This document shows positions 23,060-34,177 of a stretch of 64,000 bases of DNA, in pieces. The notes below the pieces were generated by a model, which saw only the letters and a program-made list of their open reading frames with translations, had not been told where the DNA came from and ran no database searches. Where the stretch lies: assembly GCA_019279435.1 (NCBI GenBank), contig JAAALK010000286.1:50974289-51038288 (forward strand), in the 5' to 3' direction. Position 1 is the stretch's first letter, and each line of letters opens with the position of its first letter. Origin of the DNA: Zizania palustris (Eukaryota; Streptophyta; Magnoliopsida; Poales; Poaceae). A program made the position numbers and the translations under genes.

Positions 23060-25079
23060 TGAGAAACCAAGGGTTGGTTTCGGTGTTTTGTGATGAGTGA
23101 TTGACAGGCTTTTTACCCTCTGTTCGAAGGGTACCTCCGAAGGGGCTTCGGAGGTGGTACCTCCGAAGGGTGTTCGGAGGTGGTTCACCGAAGGGTGTTC
23201 GGTGTTTGCTTGCTGCAGCTGTTGCAGCGGAGTGTGCTCGTCGGAGGGGTCCGACAGTACGCGATGATTGGGTTCGTACCGAAGGCTTCGGTACTTTGGG
23301 CGGTACACCGGAGTGTGTGCCGGAGGTTGCTAACCCGGAGAGGTCTCCGGAGTACTGGATACACTTGTCTGCTTGTCTGTGGTGCGCAGGGACTCCGGAG
23401 GCGACGGACAAGGTTCGAGCCTGGTGAACCTGGGTCAAGCGGGAGGCTTGATGCCAGGGGAGCGGGGAGCTCCGTCACGGTGGCTGCGAAGGTGGTCCGG
23501 GTCGGTCCTCGGGTCGAGGCGTGCCAGGTGAAGGCAAAAAGTGCGGAGCGTGGCTCCGGCTGAAGGTGCTCCGAGACAAAGTCCTCGGAGGCGAGGCACT
23601 TCGAAGGTACTCCGGATGGAGTGACTTCGGAGTTGGATGGAACAAGTCCTCTGCAGAGGCAAGGTGTTCGAAGTGTGCTCCGGAGGGAGACACTCGAAGG
23701 TGCCCGACGAAGGTCTCAGAAGTCGAGGCGCATCGAAGGCATGGTCCGGATGAGGCTTGTCGAGGAGTGTGCTCGGGGAGAGACACTGCGACGAAGTGCT
23801 CATGGAATGCTTCACGCGGAGGCCTTGGACGAAGGAGGGACTTCGAAGGGTGGTACTCCGAAGGTGAGGCTTCGGAGGGAGGAAGGCTTCGGAGCAAGGC
23901 TAGCTTCGGAGCAAGGTTGACTTGAGGTGCTTCGGCCTGCATGACTTCGGTACACGGACTGACGGAGTTCGAGCTGGGTGTAGCTGCGAAGCCGTGGTGG
24001 TCCACTCCGGAGGTGTTGGTGCGAAGGCCCAAGGAGCTTTGACGGCTTCGGCTCAAAACCGTCGCTGTATCAAAGGTCATCTTCGGCGAAGCGAAGGCCA
24101 CAAGGCTCAAGGCTTCTCGCCGAAGCTACCGCACCCCTCGCGTGCGAAGGGAGGTTCCAGAAAGTCAAAGACTATAAAAGGCTGACACTGTCTGTTCTGT
24201 AAAAGGCTGACACTGTCCCCTCTGCAGTTGACAGAGAAGCCTCCAGAATAAAGGTGGACTACCTTTTGTACCCCTTAGTTCTGTAGAGACAAATCTTTTG
24301 TAAACCCTAGGGGTAGTGTAGTAAATTCCTTTGGGTGAACTGTGGGCTATAAATATGGGAGCTCGGTAGGTAACATTTAACACTTTGAGCATTTACTGTT
24401 GAGCTCCTGTAGCCACACTTCGATTGCAATACATCCAGAGAGTTCTTTTTCTGTGTTCCTTGTTCAAGCGGCGAAGCCCTGCTTCTTTGTGCTTTTTGCT
24501 TGAGCTTGCTTTGCATACCTCGCCTGTAGTAGTGCACCGAAGCCTGTGTGAGGCGAAGGTTGTTTTTCGTGCGAGGTGTGTTTTGTCAGTGTGCGCTCGC
24601 TCTGTGTAACACGAGGCGAGACCTCGCTGCTTACTAGCGTAGCCCTGACCGAGGCCCGTTTTTGTTGTTGTGTCGAAGTAATTAGCGTAGTCCATTTGCG
24701 TGTGCGTGTAGACCTTCGTGTACGAAGCCCAGCACCAGTTGCTGCCGCCAAGTACTTGGTCGAAGTCCTCAGAGGGTTGTCCACTCCTGCGAAGGGTGAA
24801 GTGCGAAGCCTGCTCGAAGCACCTCGCGTGCGGAGCCTGCACTGACTTAGCAGAGTAGATTTCCGAGGGTTGTAAGTGGAGCGAAGTCTTCTTGGCTTCG
24901 AACTTTTGCTCCTCCGAAGCCTGTGTTCGAAGGTGTCGAAGTACCTCCGAACCAGACCTTCGAAGGTAGTGTTCGAAGCCTGTTCCGCAGAAGACAGGAC
25001 TGAAACCGAAGGCTAGTTTTAGCCAGAAATTTTAAAAGCTCCCATTCACCCCCCTCTGGTCGCCGTTTCCGGTCCAACA
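23060..25079 (+). repeat. 3' LTR of the Copia element
   Basis: 2020 bp, nearly identical to the 5' LTR. Differences seen by eye include single changes matching 5'-LTR positions near 14994, 15740, 15796, 15834, 15852-15853, 15948 and 16149, and one missing T near the end. It ends CCAACA followed by the CCATG target duplication. Confidence 0.93.
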
Positions 25080-25084
25080 CCATG

Positions 25085-26329
25085 TCTTCATCAAGAAACA
25101 AAGTCTCCACGATATCCAAGACATGGATGAAAAGAGATTGGATGAGAGGAGGAGGAGGAGAGAGAAAATATAGTAGTATAAAACAATTACTGTAGGTGCA
25201 TACTAAGAAATCATGGTTGAGAGTATAATTTTCTAGAGCTAGTGTCTTGCTTATATGGCAAGATACGACACCACCTAAGCCTATTCACAACGGGAGTTCT
25301 ATGGTATTAATTACCATGATACATTATATTTTTTGTTGACATAACATTCAATTAATGAGGAAAGAGAAGGAAGTAGTGTCATCACCATGACATGGTGTTA
25401 ATCTGTTTCCAAGACGGACGAAATGAAATGAAACGTCCACTGAGAGCCAAATCGTTTCATCAGAGAAAGGGTATTTCATGGGAGCTAGTTGCATTTAATT
25501 ACATTGGTTAGCCTAAAAAATAGTGAAATGAAACTAAACCCATTGAGAGAGAGTATTTAATTCAGTTGCAAAACTAATGTGGATTTATAGGAAACAATAG
25601 CCTAAGAAAGTATAAGTTGAGATTGCCCTTACTTTTTGCATCAAGACCAATGATATATTAAATAGTACTACTATTGCATTAAAGTTCTCATATATTCATT
25701 CTAATTCGTTAAATAGTACTACTATTGCATATATGAAACCACTTAGTGACATAAAAGAAGCTCTTTAATATTTGTGTCTATCTAAATTATAAATAGATAG
25801 AATATTTTTGGAAAAAAATAAAAATGTAATAGGTCCAAAAATATTTTTTGGATGGATGGAGGGAGTATCATCGTCCAGACCCAGGGGTAATACTAATATA
25901 TGCACTTAGGAGCAAATTAGGCCTTGTTTGGAAACAAAATTTTTTGTAGTTTTGGAAGCAATACTGTAGTATTGAGCAATACTACATTATTATATATAAA
26001 AGGTGTTTGGCAACTCTATCTGAAACCTATGTAATTAAATTGTAGTATTATAAATAATGTACTCAATATACACTATTGAAAACATTAGTATGAAGCATTT
26101 TTTTAAAACTGCAGTATTATAAACTATGATATTGTTATAAACATAGTAAAATGTAGTTTTTGAAATACTATAATTTCTAAATCCTTAGTAGTAGTGATAT
26201 TTGCGGTTAGGCTGGCGATGGCGTAAACTAGTCCATGTTGCGTGGATGGAGAGGCTCGAAGTCGGAGGTACATTGAGAGATGTTTTGCGTGATGCTTCTA
26301 CCAAGGAAGTTGTCTCTCTACCCCTCCCC
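25085..26329. other. Intergenic with degraded MITE pieces
   Basis: The stretch to about 25280 is the right half of the sequence split by the Copia insertion; its left half lies at about 14160-14223. It resembles 5150-5260. GGATGGAGGGAGTA near 25854-25868 looks like one end of a Stowaway MITE, without a clear partner end. TTAGGCCTTGTTTGG at 25918-25932 resembles a Tourist end, also without a partner. No gene recognised. Confidence 0.45.
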
Positions 26330-26355
26330 TCTCACTACAACAAAACAGAATATTT

Positions 26356-26590
26356 TCGTCGGCCAAGTTAACTTCCGTCGGCTTTTGGGCAAGCCGACGG
26401 AAGTTAAATAACTTCCGTCGGCCTCCCCGAGCCGACGGAAGTTAACTTAACTTCCGTCGGCTTCTGACAGTGGCCGACGGAAGTTAGCGAGGGTTTTTCC
26501 GCGGCTGTCCGGATCCCCCTAACTTCCGTCGGCCAGCACTAAAGCCGACTAACTTCCGTCGGCTTTAATGCTGGCCGACGGAAGTTAGGT
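26356..26590. repeat. 5' subterminal repeats of the CACTA element
   Basis: About nine copies of AACTTCCGTCGGC in alternating orientation, most paired as short inverted repeats with 5-15 bp spacers. In En/Spm such repeats bind the TNPA protein, so they are presumed transposase-binding sites here. Confidence 0.9.
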
Positions 26591-26599
26591 CGCCCTTTT

Positions 26600-26960
26600 C
26601 CCAACCGCGCGCGCGTACAGGGAGACCTAACTCCCTGTACGCGCCCACGCAGCCGCCGCCTCCCGCTCCCAGCAACCCGCCGCCGCCTCCCGCCCTCGCC
26701 GCCTCCCGCCGCCGCCCGCCCTCGCCGCCTCGGGCGCCGCCGCGCCGCGCCGCGCCGCTGCCCGCCCGGCCGCCGCCGCCCGCCCGCCCGCGGCCGCCCT
26801 CCCGCCTCGGCCGCCGCCGGCCCGCCCGCCGCCCGGCCGGCCGCCTCCCGCCCGGCCGGCCGCCTCGACCGCCGGCCACCGCCTCCTCCCGGCCATCGCC
26901 GCCGTCCCGCCCATCGCCAACGCCGTCGACGCCGCCGTCGACGCCGCCAAGGTGCGCCGC
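26600..26960. repeat. Extreme GC-rich CCG/GCC block inside the CACTA element
   Basis: About 360 bp of almost only C and G, mainly CCGCC and CCCGCC units. Open frames on either strand translate to Ala/Gly/Pro/Arg low-complexity sequence. En/Spm has a comparably placed GC-rich untranslated exon 1 near its promoter, so a promoter-proximal role is likely. I do not call it coding. Confidence 0.75.
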
Positions 26961-27347
26961 TTTAATTAATTTTACTTTCATTTAAAGATGTTAATTTGCA
27001 AAAAGTATTAAATTATCTACATATTTATAGTTAACCATATAGTTTAATTTTATGTATGCAATAGTAGTACTATTTAATGTATTAGGATGAATAGATGAGA
27101 ATTTTAATGTAATAATAGTGTTATTTAATGTATTAGGGTAGATTTTAGTAAAAGCAAGCGGTGACAGTAAATTAAAATCTTTTGGTACATATTATGATTT
27201 TGTTGATTGTGATGTTGTATGTATGCTTATGCTTGTGAATACTTATGCTTGTATATATATATACTTTATTATATATATTTCTTTTCGTATCCAATTTTTT
27301 ATTTGACAACAACGTAGATAGTGTAACGAAACCTATGCGTCACCCGT
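26961..27347. other. AT-rich leader region of the CACTA element
   Basis: Low-GC sequence between the GC block and the hairpins. A GTATATATATATACTTTATT stretch near 27251 could hold a TATA element, but the real transcription start is not shown. It may be an intron of the leader, as expected for this superfamily. Confidence 0.4.
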
Positions 27348-27400
27348 TTCGGACCAACATGTCTCACACGTGTCATGCGTGTGAGATGTGCAGGTCCGAA
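27348..27400 (+). ncRNA. Short hairpin in the CACTA leader
   Basis: TTCGGACC (27348-27355) pairs with GGTCCGAA (27393-27400), and TCTCACACG with CGTGTGAGA around a 7-nt TGTCATG loop. The stem has a few unpaired bases. It lies just upstream of a longer hairpin. Whether it acts in RNA is unknown. Confidence 0.55.
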
Positions 27401-27431
27401 ATTGTCCCTTTTTGGACAGCCTCAGAGTGGG

Positions 27432-27601
27432 CGACAGAGCGTGGTTTTATGATGAGTCCTGAGTCCGAATGAGATTTCAGTAACATAACCTTGTTGTTCT
27501 CCATTGCACCACTATCAAGCGTGCAATTGGAGAACAGTGGGGTTATGCTGCTGAAATTTCGTTCGGACTCATGGCTCGTCATAAATACCACGTTTTGTCG
27601 G
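27432..27601 (+). ncRNA. Long near-palindromic hairpin upstream of the transposase
   Basis: Two arms of about 77-80 nt: left 27432-27508 and right 27521-27601, with a loop of about 12 nt. Matching blocks in order are CGACA/TGTCG, CGTGGTTTTATGA/TCATAAATACCACG, GAGTCCGAA/TTCGGACTC, GAGATTTCAG/CTGAAATTTC, ATAACC/GGTTAT, GTTCTCC/GGAGAAC and TTGCAC/GTGCAA. Mismatches are scattered as in a miRNA or siRNA precursor. It sits 260 bp upstream of the transposase ATG in the presumed leader. A rice CACTA family is known to carry miR820; the sequence here is not that miRNA as I recall it. Confidence 0.6.
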
Positions 27602-27860
27602 TCACTCTTGGGTGGGTTTAGGACCTATCTTTTCCTATAGACCATGGTTGTCACGGCATCGCCTGCGTCGACTAGGCGTCCAGGCGGTCACCGCCGGACG
27701 CCATGGTGAATCGCGTCGCCGGTGGGCTCTGCTTCCCCTTGCGTCGTCGGCCGCCCGACCGCCTCTACTTCCCCTCCGTTGTCCGGAGGCGGAGGCGGGG
27801 GGTGGCCACGGTGTGTGTTTGTTGCGAGCCCTTTGATTGAATGAATGTTTTGCATATAGA

Positions 27861-30800
27861 ATGGCTGAGGACGACCGACGGTGGATGTATAGTGGTTGGA
27901 TGAAAAGTGGAGCTCACACGAGGGAGTGGGTAATCAACGCTGAGAAATTTGTTGATCGTGCATTCGCTTTGACAACAAACACTGGCGCGAGGTGCCCATG
28001 CATGAAGTGCAGAAATTCTCGTTGGCAAGACAAGAGGACGTTGTCATTGCATATTTGCAAATATGGTTTCGTGCCAGGTTATGAAGTTTGGTCTTTTCAC
28101 GGCGAGACAGGCCTTGAAAAAACGGTATTGGTAGTGGAAGAAGAAGATGATAGCGTTGCTGACGATAGGATGGATGAGATGGTTGATGCTATACGACCGG
28201 AGTTTGAATCAAACCCCGAGGATCCTCCAACACCGGAGGTTCAAAAGTTTTTCGACATCCTTCGAGCTTCAGAAGAGCCATTGCATGAGCACACCACCGT
28301 AAGCGTTCTCGCTTTCGTGACTCGTATTATGGCTATTAAGTCAAAATTTGCATTTTCAAACAATTGTTATAAGGAGCTCTTGAATCTGATCAGCGATATC
28401 CTTCCTAAGAACCATAAGGTGCCGAAAGACATGTATCAGTCAAAGAAAATGCTTTCTGCTCTCGGTATGGAGTATGAGAAGATTGATGTGTGCCGAGATA
28501 ATTGTATGCTGTTCTGGAAAGAACATAGTAATGAGGTGAAATGCCTAAAATGTGGTAAACCGAGATTCGTAGAGGTCATAAATGAAGACGGAGAGAAGGT
28601 GACGACAGAGGTTGCTCATAAGCAACTTCGTTACATGCCTCTTACACCTCGGGTGAAACGATTGTTTCTCTCAAAGAAAACCGCTAGACATATGCGATGG
28701 CATAAAGAAGGTGTACGTGAGAATAATCAAGTAATGGTGCACCCATCTGATGGTGCGGCATGGAAGGCTCTAGATGATTTTGATGCAGACTTTGCTAGTG
28801 ATGCAAGGAATGTTCGCATCGGGTTGGCAACTGATGGATTCACGCCTTTCAATGTAACGGCATCGTCGTACTCTTGTTGGCCCGTGTTTGCTATTCCATA
28901 CAACCTTCCACCTTCATTTTGTATGAAATATGAATTTATGTTCCTGTGTCTCATTATACCCGGTCCAGATCATCCTGGAACACGACTAAACGTGATGTTG
29001 AAGCCCTTAATTGAAGAGTTAAAACAATTGTGGAAAGGAGTTGAAGCATATGACTATGACCAGAAACAAAAATTCAATCTTCGAGTTGCGTATCTGTGGT
29101 CGGTCCACGATTTTCCGGCATACGGTATTTTTTCTGGTTGGAGTTGTCATGGAAGGTTGACATGCCCGATATGTGCGAAGGACACAGATTGTTTCCGTCT
29201 GAACTTCGGGGGAAAGATTTGTTACTTTGATTGCCATAGATGCTTTTTGCCCATGAATCACCCATTTAGGTTACAGAGGAACAATTTCAAGAAGGACAAC
29301 ATTGTTGTAAAGGGACCACCAAGGCGTTTAAATAGTACAGAAATCGCTGATATGCTGAATGAGTTGGTCCTTAATGAAAATGAGGATGGATTTGTAGGAT
29401 TCGGAACCGAACATAATTGGACCCACATATGTGGTTTATGGGAACTGCCGTACGTCAAATCACTAATTCTGATGCACAACATTGACGTTATGCATCAGGA
29501 ACGTAATGTTGGTGAAAGCATTATAAGTACATGTATGGATTTTACTGACAGGACAAAAGATAATGTAAAGGCGAGAAGAGATTTAGCTGAGATTTGTAAT
29601 CGACCAACCCTTGAGTTGACGAATAGTGGTGGCAAGCCACGTGCCCCATTTTGTTTAAAACCTAAAGAAAAAAAACAAGTAATGAGGTGGTTGAAAAATT
29701 TGAAATTCCCAGATGGTTACGCCGCAGGATTTAGAAGAGCTGTGAACTTGAAGACAGGGAAATTAAATGGATTGAAAAGTCACGATTACCACATAATAAT
29801 GGAAAGACTCCTTCCTGTAATGTTTCGTGGGTACCTGAATGATGATGTGTGGAAGGCGTTAGCTGAGCTGAGCCATTTTTATAGACAACTTTGTGCGAAA
29901 GAAATTAAGAAAGATATGATGGAGATGCTAGAGAAAGAGATCCCAGTGCTTTTATGTAAACTGGAAAAAATATTCCCTCCAGGGTTCTTCAATCCAATGC
30001 AACATTTACTGGTTCATCTGCCATATGAAGCTAAGGTAGGTGGCCCTGTGCAATATAGGTGGATGTATCATATTGAAAGGTCCCTAAAGAAGCTTAGAGC
30101 GATGGTTGGTAATAAGGCCAGAGTTGAAGGTTGCATCGCAGAAGAATTTAAATTGAAAGAGATAGCATACTTCACTAGTGTATACTTCGCTGAGCATCAC
30201 AATGTCAACACACCTGCTACACGGTACCATATGGATGAAGACCATCCTTGTAGTGATCTCCAAATATTTGGGTGGAAGGGCATAACTGTTGGTGTTTCCA
30301 CGACATATTATGTAACTCAGGAAGAACGAACAAATGCCTTGCTCTACATGTACTCAAATATGGAAGAGATGGAACAATATTTCGCGTAAGTGATTCGTTT
30401 TAGTTTTATATTTTACGTCCAAATTTTATACCCGTTTGTTTACCTATTCGTTACATTGACAGTATGTTTGATTCAAAATACTTGCCATCTGGTCGTCAAC
30501 CAACAAGGAAGCAATTAGATAAATTGCGTCGAGAAGGAGTAAATGGCGGGCCTAGTTTTCTCACTTGGTTCAGAGAACATGTAAATCCTTACCTTTTCTG
30601 ACACGTATTATTTTACTCTACTGGGTTAATTATCTTATAATCTCTTATGATTTGCAGTGCGTGCTCGCTGACAATGTACATATAGACTTGCGACAGCTCT
30701 CTTACGGGAGTATTAGTGCCAAAAGTTACGGTCGCTACGATGTTAATGGTTTCCGCTTCCGTTCAACTATATTTGAAGCATATCGACCTCTAGCGGCAAC

Positions 30801-31368
30801 AACTAATACTGGTGTTGTTACAAGGGTCGTTGATGGACAAGGACACGAAACTATGTATTATGGAATCATCAAAAATATAATCGAGTACAAATTTGCCGGG
30901 AATAAGGAGATTAAAGTAGTCTTCTTCGATTGTGATTGGTTCGACCCTAAACATGGTACTCGTGAAAACCAATTTGGGATGGTTGAAGTCAAACACGCGG
31001 AACGATTATCTAGTTGCGACAATTTTGTCCTTGCTCATCAAGTCGAGCAGGTGTATTATATGCCCTACCCATGTGAAAAACTAAGTGCTTGGTGGGTAGT
31101 CTACAAAGTGAATCCTCGGGAACGTCTACACACCCCTAGTGATGACGCTTATCAATTCGAGGTTGAAGAGGTCGATGAGGTTTATCAAGATGATGAATTG
31201 CCGACTTCGTTTAATGTAGAGTCAGAATCGTCGACAGATTCTTTTCTCGGCGATTCTAATGATGTGGCAGTTCCCGAGAAAAGGAAACACCAACATAAGA
31301 AGAAAAAAGTAACATGGCGTGCTTTGGGGAGAAAAGGACAAATTGATCCTGATTTTGATGATAATTGA
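27861..31368 (+). CDS. CACTA TNPD-type transposase, 3 exons, 1117 aa
   Basis: Exons 27861-30385, 30463-30580 and 30658-31368; both introns are GT/AG and the frame is continuous. The start is the ATG at 27861, just after a CATATAG acceptor-like site. Residues 1-75 match the transposase-associated domain (RRWMYSGW, then CPCMKCRN and HICKYGFVPGY). The Transposase_21 region lies at about 290-500 (DGFTPFN, WPVFAIPYNLPP, LWSVHDFPAYGIFSGWSCHG, CPICAKDT). A DUF4218-like region is at about 640-760 (LPVMFRGYL, then HLLVHLPYEA, RWMYHIERSLKKLR). A DUF4216-like region is at about 945-1020 (VVFFDCDWFDP). The C-terminus is acidic then basic. The enzyme is expected to cut at the CACTA ends. No inactivating change was found. 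Confidence 0.93.
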
Positions 31369-31371
31369 CAA

Positions 31372-31478
31372 GTAATTGTTTTGATACATGGATATGCAAT
31401 ATACTTCATATTACATGTTTTTTCATATGTACAAACCTTCTTTACTAATAAATGCTTGTTTGTGCTTATTTTGAACAG
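31372..31478 (+). other. Predicted intron linking the two CACTA genes
   Basis: GTAATT follows the transposase stop by three bases, and TTTTGAACAG precedes the ATG of the next gene. Splicing here would place both coding regions on one RNA. En/Spm makes its two proteins from one transcript unit by alternative splicing, so a shared transcript is plausible; this is inference from splice sites only. Confidence 0.5.
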
Positions 31479-31479
31479 G

Positions 31480-33866
31480 ATGTCGAAAAAGATGAAGAGT
31501 GTCACGAGGAAGCTCTTCCGCTTGGGGAGTTCATCGGCGAGTACTCCGGCGAGTACACCGACGAGTCAGGAGGACACCCTATTCCAGGGTAGTTCCTCTT
31601 CTTCAAACAGACGTCGTCAAGAGCAGCTCCTGAGATGCATAGATCCGACATTAATTGGTCGGCCTATTGCATTTCAACTAGATGAGGAGGTAACTTTCAG
31701 ATTGTTTTTTATGCCAGTTATAAACTATTACTAATTGTTTCAATACTGTTTTGTAGGAGGAAGAACACTTGGACAGTGCGGGTCATGAGGATGATCTGGT
31801 GGGTGGCGGGCAAGAGGGGGATGTCCCAGAGTGTGCGGCACAGAGGGATGACCCAGAGGGTGTGGGGCAGGGGGATGACCCAGAGGGTGCGGGGCAGGGG
31901 GATCTCCCGGAGGGTGCGGTTCAGGAGGAAGGTGCTGAGGCTGTCGGCGGGTCCTCGGTAACTTTCAGGACGAGTCACTTGGTCGCTCCACCAGTAGTCT
32001 CTTCCGGTGGAGCCAAGATCGAGATTACGCCTGTTGGTGACGGGTAAGTGTAATACTCTTCTGTTGTTTTGCTTTTGTTTTCAAAAAATTTCTTTCACTA
32101 AACTAATTAACTTTATTTATTATGTATTTCTAGATCTTGGATTGACTCTCGGTTCGACGGCACTTCAAGGGTCAGACAGGTTAACCAGATATTGGGTAAC
32201 CTGTGCCGTCTGCACTACCCAGGGATGCTGACAATGCCGACCGGTGAGCGGGTTCTATGCCAGACATGGGACCAGTACCGGTTCGCTCCTGACGGGCGCC
32301 ACGGAACTGCTCAGGGGGCGGTGTCTCATGACTTCTGGGTATGCAAGTGTTTTTTCAATTTTCTTTTAGAATTTTCGAGTTACAACACTGTACTAATCAT
32401 TATTTTTGCAGTTACGCTTTTGCTTGCCAGAAGTCGGCAATCACCATAACCATGCGCTTGTAGTCTTCAACAACAATGCGCATAAGGTGGTGAAGGACGC
32501 CATTTCGTATGCCCGCATTCAAGCGAACAATGCTTACTACAAGGAGAAGCTAGGGCAACGAATGAGCAAGGCGACGGGCTCATCGTCAGTCTATTTGACT
32601 GAAGAAGAATACCGTTCGGTAAACAATTCTAACTTTTTACCTCTTCGATTGTTGAGATTTGTTGTCATATAATACAAATAGCATCTCTGTTCAGGTGAGG
32701 ATTCCGTGGTTGGCAAACCGCGAGGACGCCTATTTTGAATTCTGCAAGATTTGGTCTTCAGCCGCATTTAAGAAGACTTCCGAGCAGAAAAGACAATGCC
32801 GCGGGACGGATCCGAAGCACAGATATGGTGCCGACGGACATATTCGCCACGCTAAACGCTTGGTAAGACCGATCTGTCACTCTCTAGCTATAGATACATT
32901 GTAATGCGACTAACTCATTTCTAATGCACAGGAAGCTAAATCTGGCAACGTGCCAAGTGACATAGAGGTGTATACCTCTGGTCACAAAGGAAGCGATCCG
33001 GCACAGCCAGATGTCTTGTGTAGCCAGACAGCCACGGACCATTTGGTGAGATGTTATTAAGAGTTGACGTAATTTCATTTTTCTGCGTCTAGCTAATCGG
33101 ACATGTTTTTTGCAGGCGCAGTATGGTGAACACATGGTTCGACTCCATGGAGAGGACTATGATTGGCGGAGAGAACCTGTGGACCAAATGGCCGTGTACT
33201 CCAGCGGAGGTGGCAAAAGCCATGGACGGTGAGACAATGTTTTTATTAATGTTTTGTGTATGGTATTGTGATGGTAACTAACCCCTGTTAATGTTGCAGG
33301 TACTCCATGTTCAATGGAGTTATTGACTCGAGAGCGGTGAGAGCTCAGAAGTCAGCTCAGTCGTCGCAGAGCTCCGTCGGAGTTGGCTCCAGCCGTCGTC
33401 GCTCAGAAGAAACCCCGGAGATGGTTCGGATGAGGGAGGACATGAGGCGGCGCGACGAGCACTACAAGAAACAACAAGAGTACTATACCGCCTGCTTAGC
33501 ACAACAGCAGGCGATGATCCAAGTAAGCTTACTTTAGAGTGTTGCAGTTCAAAAGTATTCAGAAATAGGTTTAGAACTAACTGATTACATTACAACATGT
33601 GTAGCAACTAGCCCAGCAAAACAGTGGATTTGACATGTCCATTTTCCAACCACTACCTCCCCCGCCACCACCACTATCTCCTACATCACCTGAGGTACCT
33701 CCTAAACACTTAAGTTAGCGTTTAGAAGGGTAGTTGAGTTCGTTTCTAATTTTGTCTATTTCTTCAGTGTTTCCGTACGCCTGGCCAGGATGGAGCCTCC
33801 GGGGCAAATGTGGACGAAGCAGGAGGCAGCGGCGGCGCCCACGACCCAAATGTGGGCGATCAGTGA
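31480..33866 (+). CDS. CACTA TNPA/Ptta-type transposase-accessory protein, 10 exons, 571 aa
   Basis: Exons 31480-31689, 31757-32043, 32134-32338, 32412-32618, 32695-32862, 32932-33045, 33116-33228, 33300-33522, 33605-33694 and 33768-33866. All introns are short GT/AG and the frame stays open. The N-terminus is Ser/Thr-rich; residues about 92-127 are four acidic 9-residue repeats (DDPEGxGQG type). The central part matches the plant transposase Ptta/En/Spm family (SWIDSRF, CRLHYPGML, RIPWLANREDAYFEFCKIW, CRGTDPKHRYG, then QYGEHMVRLHGEDYDW). Near the C-terminus there is a charged helix with repeated Gln (EHYKKQQEYY) and a Pro run. By family it should bind the subterminal repeats. Confidence 0.88.
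31820..31927 (+). repeat. In-frame 27-nt tandem repeats in exon 2
   Basis: Four 27-nt units encode DVPECAAQR, DDPEGVGQG, DDPEGAGQG and DLPEGAVQE. The middle two differ by one residue, so the array is likely variable in length between copies of the element. Confidence 0.85.
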
Positions 33867-34140
33867 GTATGTATGTGTATAATGAACCTAGATTGAATCT
33901 CGATATGTTATGTGACTTTGTATGTGAATTTGGATGGTATATGTGAATGCGGATGTGTATTGTGACTTTGATTGTGAATTAAGTTGTGTTATGAGATTTT
34001 GGATGTGATGTGTGAAGTTTTGGATGTGAGATGTGATTTTGGATGTGAGATGTGAAGTTTGAATGTGATTTTGGATGTGTATTGTGATTTTGGATGTGTA
34101 TTGTGAATGTATGTGAAATTGTGGTTGGATGTGAGTGTGA
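33867..34140 (+). repeat. TG-rich tandem 3' region of the CACTA element
   Basis: Repeated GTGATTTTGGATGT and TGTGAATGT-like words follow the stop codon of the second gene. This is probably its 3' untranslated region with degenerate repeats; a poly(A) signal is not obvious. Confidence 0.7.
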
Positions 34141-34177
34141 GTAGGGGAACCAGGAAAAAATAAAAAAAAAATACCAG

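Larger units (their letters stand above)
14229..25079 (+). mobile_element. Full-length Copia (Sirevirus-type) LTR retrotransposon
   Basis: A 10,851-bp element flanked by identical CCATG target duplications (14224-14228 and 25080-25084). LTRs are 2021 and 2020 bp and run TG...CA. A primer-binding site complementary to initiator tRNA-Met follows the left LTR and a purine tract precedes the right LTR. Order gag, protease, integrase, RT, RNase H is that of Copia. The long GC-rich LTRs, the long gag with coiled-coil extension and the repeated purine-tract motifs upstream of the 3' LTR match Sireviruses. By eye the LTRs differ at eight substitutions and one single-base indel, so the insertion is recent. 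It landed in non-coding DNA near MITE-like sequence. Confidence 0.95.

Noticed and set aside
25918..26190. GGCCTTGTTTGG start considered as a further Tourist MITE
   Set aside because: No matching right end or target duplication was found, so it is only noted as a remnant.
26565..26981. Minus-strand 138-codon and 107-codon frames in the CACTA GC block
   Set aside because: Pure Gly/Ala/Arg low complexity from a CCG-rich block, with overlapping frames equally open.
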